A DNA stretch of 64,000 nucleotides from Rhizobium ecuadorense. Its GTDB lineage: Bacteria > Pseudomonadota > Alphaproteobacteria > Rhizobiales > Rhizobiaceae. Made by a program: the position numbers and the translations under genes. Shown one piece after another: positions 1 to 7,712 of this stretch (within the stretch, counting starts at the first letter, position 1; each line of letters begins with the position of its first letter). Below the pieces are notes generated by a model, which saw nothing but the letters and a program-made list of their open reading frames with translations, did no database searches and had not been told where the DNA came from. Where the stretch lies: positions 1-64,000 of the forward strand of contig NZ_LFIO01000691.1 in NCBI RefSeq assembly GCF_001187535.1, written 5' to 3'.

Positions 1-260
1 GCATTCCGCATGTGCCCAATCCGAGCCATATCGTGCCGGTGCTGGTCGGCGATGCGGCCAAGTGCAAGTGGATCTCCGACCTGCTGCTCGACAATTGCGG
101 CGTCTATGTCCAGCCGATCAACTACCCCACCGTGCCGAAGAAGACCGAGCGGCTGCGCATCACGCCGACGCCGCTGCATTCGGATGCCGATATAGCTCAT
201 CTCGTCGAGGCGTTGCATTCGCTCTGGTCGCGCTGCGCGCTGGCAAGACACGTCGCCTGA
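1..260 (+). CDS. hemA: 5-aminolevulinate synthase, C-terminal end (5' partial)
   Basis: This is the last 85 or so codons of an ALAS-type 5-aminolevulinate synthase, which condenses glycine and succinyl-CoA with PLP to start haem synthesis in alphaproteobacteria. The reading frame is open from base 3 and stops at TGA 258-260. The family's C-terminal signature is visible: HIVPVLVGD, then a segment VYVQPINYPTVPKKTERLRI followed by TPTPLH. The start and the PLP lysine lie outside the window. A perfect hairpin follows 24 bases after the stop. Confidence 0.93.
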   Translation, partial: IPHVPNPSHIVPVLVGDAAKCKWISDLLLDNCGVYVQPINYPTVPKKTERLRITPTPLHSDADIAHLVEALHSLWSRCALARHVA

Positions 261-284
261 TCTTTTCATAACTGCGCCGTAGTT

Positions 285-307
285 CAGGACCTCCATCGGA
301 GGTCCTG
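285..307 (+). terminator. Hairpin downstream of hemA
   Basis: A perfect 10-bp inverted repeat, CAGGACCTCC - ATC - GGAGGTCCTG, lies 24 bases after the hemA stop. There is no T-run after it, so it is a probable but not classical intrinsic terminator; it may instead protect the mRNA 3' end. Confidence 0.5.
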
Positions 308-424
308 AGGTCGTGCGCCTATGGTGCCGGCCACCTTCTTCCCTTAACCCAGATCGTCGGCTCAGTGCCGGTCGCGATGCAGACGATGCATCGCGACCGC
401 TCGAGTTGATGCGTCAGCCAGCGT

Positions 425-440
425 GAGAAAACCTTTTCTC
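425..440. promoter_or_regulatory. LacI-family operator candidate 1
   Basis: GAGAAAACCTTTTCTC has two perfect 7-base arms around CC. A related site with an AAAAGCTTTT core lies about 30 bases downstream, and a TTGACA -35-like hexamer sits between them at 443-448. LacI/GalR proteins bind palindromes of this size, so autoregulation by the adjacent repressor is likely, and control of the transport operon possible. Confidence 0.55.
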
Positions 441-442
441 AC

Positions 443-1519
443 TTGACAGCACGGTTGGTAAAAGCTTTTCTCAGGCCACTTCAGAAGGAGGATGCTCTGA
501 ACCTAACGGGAGGAAAAAGAGGCAGGATCACCATCCATGAGGTGGCGGCGGCTGCCGCGGTGAGCATCTCGACGGCGTCGAAGGCGCTCAACGACACGGG
601 CCGGATGGGCGCGGAAACGCGCGAGCGGGTGAAGCGGATCGCCGGCGAAATCGGTTACCGGCCGAATGCGCTGGCGAGAGGGCTGCTCAGCAAGCGCAGC
701 TTCACCATCGGGCTCTTGACCAACGACACTTACGGCCGGTTCACGCTGCCTGTCATGGCGGGTATTTCGGACGCGCTGGTCGATCACGGGGTTTCGGTTT
801 TCCTCTGTGCCATCGAAGACGATCCGGCGCTCGCCCAGATCCATGTCGATGCGATGCTGGACAAGCAGGTCGACGGCATCATCGCCACGGGAAAGCGGCT
901 GGACAGACGCCTGCCGGTCGATCTGTCGAATTTGCATGTGCCCGTCGTCTACGCCTTCACCGAGGGGACGCAGAACAGCGTTACCTTCCGTTCGGACGAC
1001 GAGCAGGGTGCGAGGCTGGCGGTGGAATGGCTCGCCGGGATCGGGCGCCGGCGGATCGCCCATATCACCGGGCCGGAGGATTTCTTTTCGGTGCGCGAAC
1101 GCGCCGGCGCCTATCACCAGGTGGCCGGCCACCGCGAGCCGGTGCTTTACGGCGTCTGGTCGGAAAGCTGGGGCCATGAGGTGGTGGAGCAGCTCTGGAA
1201 GCGGCCGGGAGAAAAGCCCGACGCGCTGTTCTGCGGCAATGACCAGATCGCCCGTGGTGCCGCCGATGCGCTGCGCGAGCGTGGCGTCAAGGTGCCGCAG
1301 GATGTTTCGGTGGTGGGCTTCGACAATTGGGAGATTGTCGCGGCGCAGACGCGGCCGCCGCTGACGACGGTGGATATGGAGCTGAAGGAGCTCGGGCGGC
1401 AGGCCGGATTGACGGTGCTGGCGCTCGCGGAAGGACGGCCTGTCGAGCCGGGTGTGAGGAAATTGCCGTGCCGGCTGATCGTCCGGCAGTCATGCGGGGG
1501 TAAGAGCCCGACGGAGTGA
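443..1519 (+). CDS. LacI-family transcriptional regulator of the arabinoside/sugar locus
   Basis: LacI/GalR repressor of about 340-358 residues. The N-terminal helix-turn-helix (ITIHEVAAAAAVSISTASKAL) is followed by a periplasmic-binding-protein-like sensor domain (ARGLLSKRSFTIGLLTND onward) ending in the usual VVGFDNWEIVAAQTRPPLTT segment. It stands directly before the ABC transporter and GH127 genes, so it probably senses their substrate. The start is unclear. TTG 443 is the first in-frame candidate but coincides with a TTGACA promoter hexamer between two palindromes. CTG 497, five bases after AAGGAGG (485-491), would give a protein starting just before the HTH, as is normal for the family. 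Confidence 0.85.
   Translation: MTARLVKAFLRPLQKEDALNLTGGKRGRITIHEVAAAAAVSISTASKALNDTGRMGAETRERVKRIAGEIGYRPNALARGLLSKRSFTIGLLTNDTYGRFTLPVMAGISDALVDHGVSVFLCAIEDDPALAQIHVDAMLDKQVDGIIATGKRLDRRLPVDLSNLHVPVVYAFTEGTQNSVTFRSDDEQGARLAVEWLAGIGRRRIAHITGPEDFFSVRERAGAYHQVAGHREPVLYGVWSESWGHEVVEQLWKRPGEKPDALFCGNDQIARGAADALRERGVKVPQDVSVVGFDNWEIVAAQTRPPLTTVDMELKELGRQAGLTVLALAEGRPVEPGVRKLPCRLIVRQSCGGKSPTE
459..470. promoter_or_regulatory. LacI-family operator candidate 2
   Basis: TAAAAGCTTTTC contains a perfect AAAAGCTTTT palindrome at 460-469, and CTCAGG follows it. It shares the AAAA..TTTTCTC layout of the site at 425-440. It lies downstream of the TTGACA at 443-448, where bound repressor would block a promoter. 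Confidence 0.5.
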
Positions 1520-1573
1520 GACCAAGGGAATGAGCAAAGGCGCAGGGAGATGCGCCATATCGGGAGGAGTGTC

Positions 1574-2812
1574 ATGATCAAGCGTCTTTTGGCGGCGACC
1601 AGTATCGCCAGTTTGTGCCTGTTTTCGGCGGCGTCGGCGGCTGAAAATGTCGAAATGTGGGTTCGCTCGGGCATTGGCGACGCCTTCAAGAAGGTCGTCG
1701 AAGCCTATAATTCCGGCCATGAGAACAAGGTCGTGATGACCGAGGTGCCGTTCTCCGAACTGGTGCAGAAATATGCAACGGCGATCGCCGGCGGACAGGC
1801 GCCCGACGCGCTGTCGATGGATTTGATCTATAACCCCGCCTTCGCCGCGGCCGGCCAGCTTGAGGATCTGACGGACTGGGCGAAATCGCTGCCCTATTTC
1901 AATTCGCTGTCGCCGTCGCATGTGCGCCTCGGCACCTATCAGGACAAGATTTACGGCCTGCCGCTCTCGGTGGAAACATCGGTCTTTGCCTGGAACAAGG
2001 ATCTCTACAAGAAGGCCGGCCTCGACCCGGAAAAGGCGCCTGCCAACTGGGATGAAATCACCGCCAATGCCGAGAAGATTCGGGCGCTGGGTGACGATAC
2101 CTACGGCTTCTATTTCTCCGGCGGCGGCTGCGGCGGCTGCATGATCTTCACCTTCACGCCGCTGACCTGGGGTGCCGGCGCCGATATCCTGTCGGCCGAC
2201 AGCAAGACGGCGACGCTCGATACCCCGCAGATGCGCAAGGCCGTCGATATCTACCGCAACATGGTCAAGAAGGACCTGGTGCCGGCGGGGGCGGCCAGCG
2301 ATACCGGCGCCAACTTCCTGACCTTCACCAACGGCAAGATCGGCCAGCAGAGCCTCGGCGCCTTTGCCATCGGCACGCTGGTGACCGAGCATCCCGACAT
2401 CAATTTCGGCGTGACGCTCATTCCGGGCGTCGACGGCAAGCCGTCGTCCTTTGCCGGCGGCGATAATTTCGTCATCACCAAGGGCACGAAGAAGATCGAC
2501 GCGGTGAAGGGCTTCCTCGAATATGTCTATTCGGAGGACGGCCAGAAGATCATGGCGAAATACGGCAGCCTGCCGACACGCGGCGATATTGCCGACAAGG
2601 TGCTTCAAGGTCTCGATCCGCGCATGCAGGTCGGCCTCAAGGCGATCAGTGTGGCCAAGACGCCCTATACGCTGCAGTTCAACGACCTGATCAACAGCGC
2701 CAACGGCCCGTGGGCGAGCTTCACCAACGCCGCGATCTTCGGCGACGATGTCGACGGCGCGTTTTCGAGCGCCCAGTCGGAAATGCAATCGATCATCGAT
2801 AGCGGCCAGTAA
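1574..2812 (+). CDS. ABC transporter sugar-binding protein (periplasmic)
   Basis: Extracellular solute-binding protein of family 1 (sugar type), 412 residues. A Sec signal peptide, ending near residue 22 after SAASA, precedes a maltose-binding-like domain. ATG 1574 follows GGGAGGAG at a good distance; the upstream in-frame ATG 1550 would bury the signal peptide. It delivers sugar to the two permeases encoded next. One oddity is a glycine-rich GGGCGGCM stretch with cysteines 186 and 189 spaced CxxC, unusual for this family. The substrate is inferred from the GH127 gene in the locus (arabinofuranosides). Confidence 0.88.
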   Translation: MIKRLLAATSIASLCLFSAASAAENVEMWVRSGIGDAFKKVVEAYNSGHENKVVMTEVPFSELVQKYATAIAGGQAPDALSMDLIYNPAFAAAGQLEDLTDWAKSLPYFNSLSPSHVRLGTYQDKIYGLPLSVETSVFAWNKDLYKKAGLDPEKAPANWDEITANAEKIRALGDDTYGFYFSGGGCGGCMIFTFTPLTWGAGADILSADSKTATLDTPQMRKAVDIYRNMVKKDLVPAGAASDTGANFLTFTNGKIGQQSLGAFAIGTLVTEHPDINFGVTLIPGVDGKPSSFAGGDNFVITKGTKKIDAVKGFLEYVYSEDGQKIMAKYGSLPTRGDIADKVLQGLDPRMQVGLKAISVAKTPYTLQFNDLINSANGPWASFTNAAIFGDDVDGAFSSAQSEMQSIIDSGQ

Positions 2813-2814
2813 CT

Positions 2815-2837
2815 CTCCCCCGGCCGCGGCCGGGGAG
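2815..2837 (+). terminator. GC-rich stem-loop between binding protein and permease
   Basis: CTCCCCCGGCC and GGCCGGGGAG form a nearly perfect stem with one bulged C, starting three bases after the binding-protein stop. No T-run follows and the permease genes continue on the same strand. Such intercistronic hairpins often stabilise the binding-protein mRNA, so that it is made in excess over the membrane parts; that role is inferred here. Confidence 0.5.
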
Positions 2838-2886
2838 CGGTGGCAGCTTCCCGGCCAATCCCAACCGACAGATGCGGAGCGTTTCG

Positions 2887-3804
2887 ATGACCGGTTCCGG
2901 TTCAGAGACCCTATTGCCTCGGCGCAGGCGACGGCGCCAATCGAACTGGCGCGGCCTTGCCTATATCGCGCCGGCGATGGCGCTGGTCATCGTCTTCTTC
3001 ATCATGCCGGTGCTGTTCACCGGATGGATGAGCCTGCACAACTGGCCGCTGATGGGGGCGTCGCGCTGGATCGGCTTCAACAATTATTATCGCATGGTCA
3101 ACGACACGCGCTTCGTGACGGCGCTGAATTTCACCGCCTATTATACCGTCATCGTCACCATCGCCATCTTCGCCGTCGCCTTTCCGCTGGCGATCTTCGT
3201 CGAGAAGGAACGGCAGTTCGTCAGCGCCTATCGCACCATCATCTTCCTGCCCGTCGTCGTTGGCCTCGCCACTGCCTCGCTGCTCTGGGTCTGGCTTGCC
3301 AATGTCGATAGCGGCTTCATCGGCCCGGCCCTGAAAGCGCTCGGCCTTTTGGAAAAGAGCCCCAATCTGCTGGCGACCTTCGACACTGCCTTCCTGACGA
3401 TCGTGGTGATGGTCGTCTGGAAGATCGCCGGTTTCACCATGATCATTCTTCTCACCGGGCTGCAGGCCATCCCGTCCGAACTGACGGAGGCCGCCCGCAT
3501 CGACGGCGCCGGCCGCTGGCAGCGTTTCCGGCATCTGACGCTGCCGCTGATGCGCAAGACGATCGCCTTGGCGCTGATCGTCTCCGTCACCGGCTCGATC
3601 CTCGCCTTCGACCAGTTCTACATCATGACCTCGGGCGGGCCGCAGAACAAGATGATCTCGGTGGTCTACTACATCTTCAATCAGTCCTTCGTGTCGTTCA
3701 ATCTCGGTTATGGCGCAGCCCTGTCGATCGTGCTTCTCGCCATCCTGGTGGCGATCAGCATCGTGCAGCTCTGGCTGCTGCGGGTCGGGGAGGAGCGTCC
3801 ATGA
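2887..3804 (+). CDS. ABC sugar transporter permease 1 (MalF-type)
   Basis: Inner-membrane permease of the carbohydrate uptake 1 class, 305 residues, with six predicted hydrophobic segments and the cytoplasmic EAA loop (ELTEAARIDGAGRWQRFRHL) that docks on the ATPase. The chosen ATG 2887 has GGAG seven bases upstream; ATG 2872 is an in-frame alternative without a good ribosome site. An Arg-rich stretch (RRRRRR) before the first membrane helix fits the positive-inside rule. The stop overlaps the next gene's start by four bases (ATGA), which suggests translational coupling. Confidence 0.9.
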   Translation: MTGSGSETLLPRRRRRRQSNWRGLAYIAPAMALVIVFFIMPVLFTGWMSLHNWPLMGASRWIGFNNYYRMVNDTRFVTALNFTAYYTVIVTIAIFAVAFPLAIFVEKERQFVSAYRTIIFLPVVVGLATASLLWVWLANVDSGFIGPALKALGLLEKSPNLLATFDTAFLTIVVMVVWKIAGFTMIILLTGLQAIPSELTEAARIDGAGRWQRFRHLTLPLMRKTIALALIVSVTGSILAFDQFYIMTSGGPQNKMISVVYYIFNQSFVSFNLGYGAALSIVLLAILVAISIVQLWLLRVGEERP

Positions 3805-4664
3805 CCACCTCGAGGGAACGCCGCGCCCGCAAGGCCCTCCGGACGAAATCGGCCTATCATCTCACCGGCATCGCCATCTCGATCTTCTTCCTGGCGCCGT
3901 TTGCGATCACGCTGCTCGCCTCCTTCCGGCAAGGCACCGAAGCCAGCCTGCCGCCGCTGCCGCCATGGCCGACATCAGGCGTCAGCTTCGATGCCTATGC
4001 GCTGCTCGATACGTTCGGCGCCGGCATCTGGCGGCACATGATCAATTCGCTGTTCGTTTCGGTCGCCACCGTGGTGCTGACCGTCGCCGTCAGCCTGCTC
4101 GCCGGCTACGGCTTCTCGCGTTATCGCTTTCCGATGAAGAATGCGCTGTTCGTGCTGATCATCGCCACGCTGATGATCCCGTTCCAGTCGATCCTGACGC
4201 CGCTCTTCATCATCCTGGCAAAGCTCGGCCTCAACAATTCGCTCATCGGGCTGACGCTCGTCTATGTGACGCTGCAGCTGCCTTTCTCCGTCTTCATGAT
4301 GCGCAACGCCTTCGATGCCGTGCCGAAGGAGATCGAGGAGGCGGCGCGCATCGATGGCGCGCGTGATCTCCGGCTTCTCGCCCGCGTTCTGCTGCCGCTG
4401 GTGCTTCCCGGTGTGGCGACGGTGGCGATCTTTGCCTTTCTCAATGCCTGGAACGAGTTTCTGGCAGCCCTGGTGCTGCTCTCCAGCAACGAGAAATACA
4501 CCCTGCCGGTGCTGATGACGGCGGTTCGCGCCGGGCGGCTCGGCGCCATCAACTGGGGAGCGGTGCAGGCCGGCGTCGTCGTCATGACGATCCCGTGCCT
4601 GATCGTCTTCCTGCTCCTGCAACGCTACTACATGCGCGGGCTGATGGCCGGCGCGGTGAAATAA
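3801..4664 (+). CDS. ABC sugar transporter permease 2 (MalG-type)
   Basis: Second inner-membrane permease of the importer, 287 residues, with six hydrophobic segments and an EAA loop (EIEEAARIDGARDLRLLARV). The extended first periplasmic loop is typical of MalG-like partners. It overlaps permease 1 by ATGA and is followed 19 bases later by the GH127 gene, so all are probably one transcript. Confidence 0.9.
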   Translation: MTTSRERRARKALRTKSAYHLTGIAISIFFLAPFAITLLASFRQGTEASLPPLPPWPTSGVSFDAYALLDTFGAGIWRHMINSLFVSVATVVLTVAVSLLAGYGFSRYRFPMKNALFVLIIATLMIPFQSILTPLFIILAKLGLNNSLIGLTLVYVTLQLPFSVFMMRNAFDAVPKEIEEAARIDGARDLRLLARVLLPLVLPGVATVAIFAFLNAWNEFLAALVLLSSNEKYTLPVLMTAVRAGRLGAINWGAVQAGVVVMTIPCLIVFLLLQRYYMRGLMAGAVK

Positions 4665-4683
4665 CCCTAGGGAAAGTCGAGCC

Positions 4684-6606
4684 ATGACCAAATCAAGCAA
4701 CGACCGCCAGTTTCGCCCCGTCGCCGTACCCGATGTGGAGCTAGGCGGCTTCTGGGGCAGATGGCAGGACGCCGTCTGCAATTCCACCGCCGAAACCCTG
4801 CTCGACCGCTGCGTCGAGGCCGGCATGCTGAAGGCGATCGATGTCTCCCAGCCGAGCCCCGGCGTCGTCATTCCCATTCAGCCCTGGGGCGGCACGACGC
4901 AGATGTTCTGGGATTCCGATCTCGGCAAGTCGATCGAGACCATCGCCTATTCGCTCTATCGCCGGCCGAACCCGAAGCTGGAAGCGCGCGCCGATGAGAT
5001 CATCGACATGTATGAAAGGCTGCAGGACAAGGACGGTTATCTCAACGCCTGGTTCCAGCGCGTCGAGCCCGCCCGTCGCTGGACCAATCTCCGCGACCAT
5101 CACGAGCTTTATTGCGCCGGCCATCTGATGGAGGCCGCGGTCGCCTATTACCAGGCGACCGGCAAACGCAAGTTGCTCGACATCATGTGCCGCTTTGCCG
5201 ATTACATGATCACGGTGTTCGGCCATGGCGAAGGCCAGATCCCCGGCTATTGCGGCCACGAGGAAGTGGAGCTTGCGCTGGTCAAGCTTGCCCGCGTCAC
5301 CGGCGAGAAGAAATATCTCGAACTGTCGAAATTCTTCATCGACGAGCGCGGCACCGAGCCGCATTTCTTCACGGCCGAAGCCGCAAAAGATGGCCGGAGC
5401 GCTGCTGACTTCCATCAGAAGACCTATGAGTACGGCCAGGCGCACCAGCCGGTGCGCGAGCAGAAGAAGGTCGTCGGCCATGCGGTGCGCGCCATGTATC
5501 TCTATTCGGGGATGGCCGACATCGCCACCGAATATAAGGATGACAGCCTGACGGCGGCGCTGGAAACGCTCTGGGACGACCTCACAACCAAGCAGATGTA
5601 CATCACCGGCGGCATCGGCCCGGCCGCCTCCAATGAAGGTTTCACCGATTATTACGACCTGCCGAACGCCACCGCCTATGCCGAAACCTGCGCCTCGGTC
5701 GGCCTGGTGTTCTGGGCAAGCCGCATGCTCGGACGCGGCCCCGACCGTCGTTATGCCGACATCATGGAGCAGGCGCTTTATAACGGCGCGCTGCCCGGCC
5801 TTTCCATCGACGGCAAGACCTTCTTCTACGACAATCCGCTCGAAAGTGCTGGCAAGCACCACCGCTGGAAATGGCACCATTGCCCCTGCTGCCCGCCCAA
5901 CATCGCCCGGCTGGTCACCTCGATCGGCTCCTATATGTATGCCGTTGCCGATGACGAGATCGCCGTGCATCTCTATGGCGAAAGCACCGCCCGGCTGAAG
6001 CTTGCCAACGGCGCCGAAGGCGAGCTGCAGCAGACCACCAACTATCCCTGGGACGGCGCGGTCGCCTTTACCACCCGGCTGAGGACCCCGGCGAGATTCG
6101 CGCTGTCGCTGCGCATTCCCGACTGGGCTGAAGGGGCCACCCTCAGCGTCAACGGGGAGATGCTCGATCTCGCCGCCAATATTCGCGACGGATATGCCAG
6201 GATCGAGCGTGAGTGGGCCGACGGCGATCGTGTCGCCCTCCACCTGCCGCTGGCGCTGCGCCCGCAATATGCCAATCCGAAGGTGCGCCAGGATGCCGGC
6301 CGCGTCGCTCTGATGCGCGGGCCGCTCGTCTATTGCGTCGAAACGACCGATAATGGCGAGGATCTCAACGCCATCGTCCTGCCCCGCGAGCTCCCGGCCG
6401 CCGAAACCGTCGTGCTGAAGGATCTCAACGATGCCGTCGCGCTTGATCTCAAGGTCGAGCGCGAGGAGACGTCGAACTGGGGAACACCGCTCTACCGCAA
6501 GGCGCCGGCCGAAAGGCAGGTCGCCACTGCGCGTTTCGTGCCCTATCATCTCTGGGACAACCGCGGACCCGGAGAGATGCTCGTCTGGGTCCGGGCGGAC
6601 AAGTAG
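4684..6606 (+). CDS. GH127 beta-L-arabinofuranosidase (DUF1680)
   Basis: Glycoside hydrolase family 127, 640 residues. The zinc-thiolate site of the characterised Bifidobacterium enzyme HypBA1 can be placed: E334-x-C336 and the pair C402-C403 in HHCPCCPPN, with the proposed acid/base E318 sixteen residues before E334, the same spacing as E322/E338 in HypBA1. One of the paired cysteines is the nucleophile in that enzyme. There is no signal peptide, so the enzyme is cytoplasmic and must act on imported oligosaccharides. Lying between permease 2 and the ATPase of an ABC importer, it probably cleaves terminal beta-L-arabinofuranosyl units, as found on plant extensins. The exact substrate is inferred. 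Confidence 0.9.
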   Translation: MTKSSNDRQFRPVAVPDVELGGFWGRWQDAVCNSTAETLLDRCVEAGMLKAIDVSQPSPGVVIPIQPWGGTTQMFWDSDLGKSIETIAYSLYRRPNPKLEARADEIIDMYERLQDKDGYLNAWFQRVEPARRWTNLRDHHELYCAGHLMEAAVAYYQATGKRKLLDIMCRFADYMITVFGHGEGQIPGYCGHEEVELALVKLARVTGEKKYLELSKFFIDERGTEPHFFTAEAAKDGRSAADFHQKTYEYGQAHQPVREQKKVVGHAVRAMYLYSGMADIATEYKDDSLTAALETLWDDLTTKQMYITGGIGPAASNEGFTDYYDLPNATAYAETCASVGLVFWASRMLGRGPDRRYADIMEQALYNGALPGLSIDGKTFFYDNPLESAGKHHRWKWHHCPCCPPNIARLVTSIGSYMYAVADDEIAVHLYGESTARLKLANGAEGELQQTTNYPWDGAVAFTTRLRTPARFALSLRIPDWAEGATLSVNGEMLDLAANIRDGYARIEREWADGDRVALHLPLALRPQYANPKVRQDAGRVALMRGPLVYCVETTDNGEDLNAIVLPRELPAAETVVLKDLNDAVALDLKVEREETSNWGTPLYRKAPAERQVATARFVPYHLWDNRGPGEMLVWVRADK

Positions 6607-6629
6607 GTCGTTTGGGGATGACGAACGGT

Positions 6630-7703
6630 ATGGCTAACAAGAGCGTCGTCCTTCAGGACGTGCGAAAAAGCTATGGCAATCTGCAGGTAGTCCACGGGAT
6701 CGACCTGACGATCGAAGAAGGCGAGTTCGTCGTCTTCGTCGGCCCGTCCGGCTGCGGGAAGTCGACGCTGCTTCGCATGATCGCCGGCCTCGAGGACGTG
6801 ACCGACGGCGAGGTCGAGATCAAGGGACGTGTTGTCACCGATCTCGATCCGTCCGAGCGCGGCATCGCCATGGTCTTCCAGTCCTATGCGCTCTATCCGC
6901 ATATGAGCGTGCGCGACAATCTGGCCTTCGGGCTGAAGATGGCGCGCACCCATGCCGCCGAGATCGAGACCCGCGTGAAGGCCGCTTCCGCCATCCTGAA
7001 GATCGACCATCTTCTCGACCGGCGGCCCGGCCAGCTTTCCGGCGGCCAGCGGCAGCGCGTGGCGATCGGCCGGGCGATCGTGCGCAAGCCCGATGTCTTT
7101 CTGTTCGACGAGCCGTTGTCCAATCTCGATGCGGAACTCAGGGTTTCGATGCGCATCGAGATCGCCCGCCTGCACCGCGAGCTCGGCAACACGATGATCT
7201 ATGTCACCCACGACCAGACCGAGGCGATGACGCTCGCCGACAAGATCGTCGTGCTGCGCGATGGCCGCGTGGAGCAGGCCGGAACGCCAAGGCAGATCTA
7301 CGAAGATCCCGCCAATACCTTCGTGGCGGGTTTCATCGGCTCGCCCCGGATGAACCTCTTGAATGCCCGCTGGGGCGAGGGAGGCCTGGTCGAGGTCGCC
7401 GGCTCCCGCATCGAAACCGCCTTGGTCAGCACGTGCCGGCCGGCCGGAGGCGCGGTGACGCTCGGCCTGCGGCCCGAGCATCTGAAGGTGGCATCCGACC
7501 ATGCGGGCAGCCTGATCGCAAAAGTCGATTTCTCGGAATATCTCGGCGGAACGCAATATCTCTATTGCCAGCTTGCCGACGGCCAGTCGCTGACCGTCGA
7601 GCATCGGTCGCCGATCAGCATCGCGGCGGGCGAGCAGGTCAGCCTGCTGTTCGAACCGTCGGATTGCCGGTTGTTCGATGAAGCCGGCAACCGGCTGCGG
7701 TAA
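6630..7703 (+). CDS. ABC sugar transporter ATPase (UgpC/MalK type)
   Basis: ATP-binding subunit of the carbohydrate importer, 357 residues. It has Walker A (GPSGCGKST, residues 38-46), the signature LSGGQRQRVAIGRAIV, Walker B (VFLFDEPLSNLD), the H-loop in YVTHDQ and a C-terminal TOBE region. ATG 6630 is chosen as the normal family start (MANKSVVLQDVRKSYG); ATG 6618 and TTG 6612 are in-frame alternatives. It closes the operon and meets dxr tail to tail with only nine bases between stops. Confidence 0.92.
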   Translation: MANKSVVLQDVRKSYGNLQVVHGIDLTIEEGEFVVFVGPSGCGKSTLLRMIAGLEDVTDGEVEIKGRVVTDLDPSERGIAMVFQSYALYPHMSVRDNLAFGLKMARTHAAEIETRVKAASAILKIDHLLDRRPGQLSGGQRQRVAIGRAIVRKPDVFLFDEPLSNLDAELRVSMRIEIARLHRELGNTMIYVTHDQTEAMTLADKIVVLRDGRVEQAGTPRQIYEDPANTFVAGFIGSPRMNLLNARWGEGGLVEVAGSRIETALVSTCRPAGGAVTLGLRPEHLKVASDHAGSLIAKVDFSEYLGGTQYLYCQLADGQSLTVEHRSPISIAAGEQVSLLFEPSDCRLFDEAGNRLR

Positions 7704-7712
7704 TCGCAGCCT

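Noticed and set aside
4741..6549. 602-codon minus-strand frame
   Set aside because: Antisense to the GH127 gene with its catalytic motifs.
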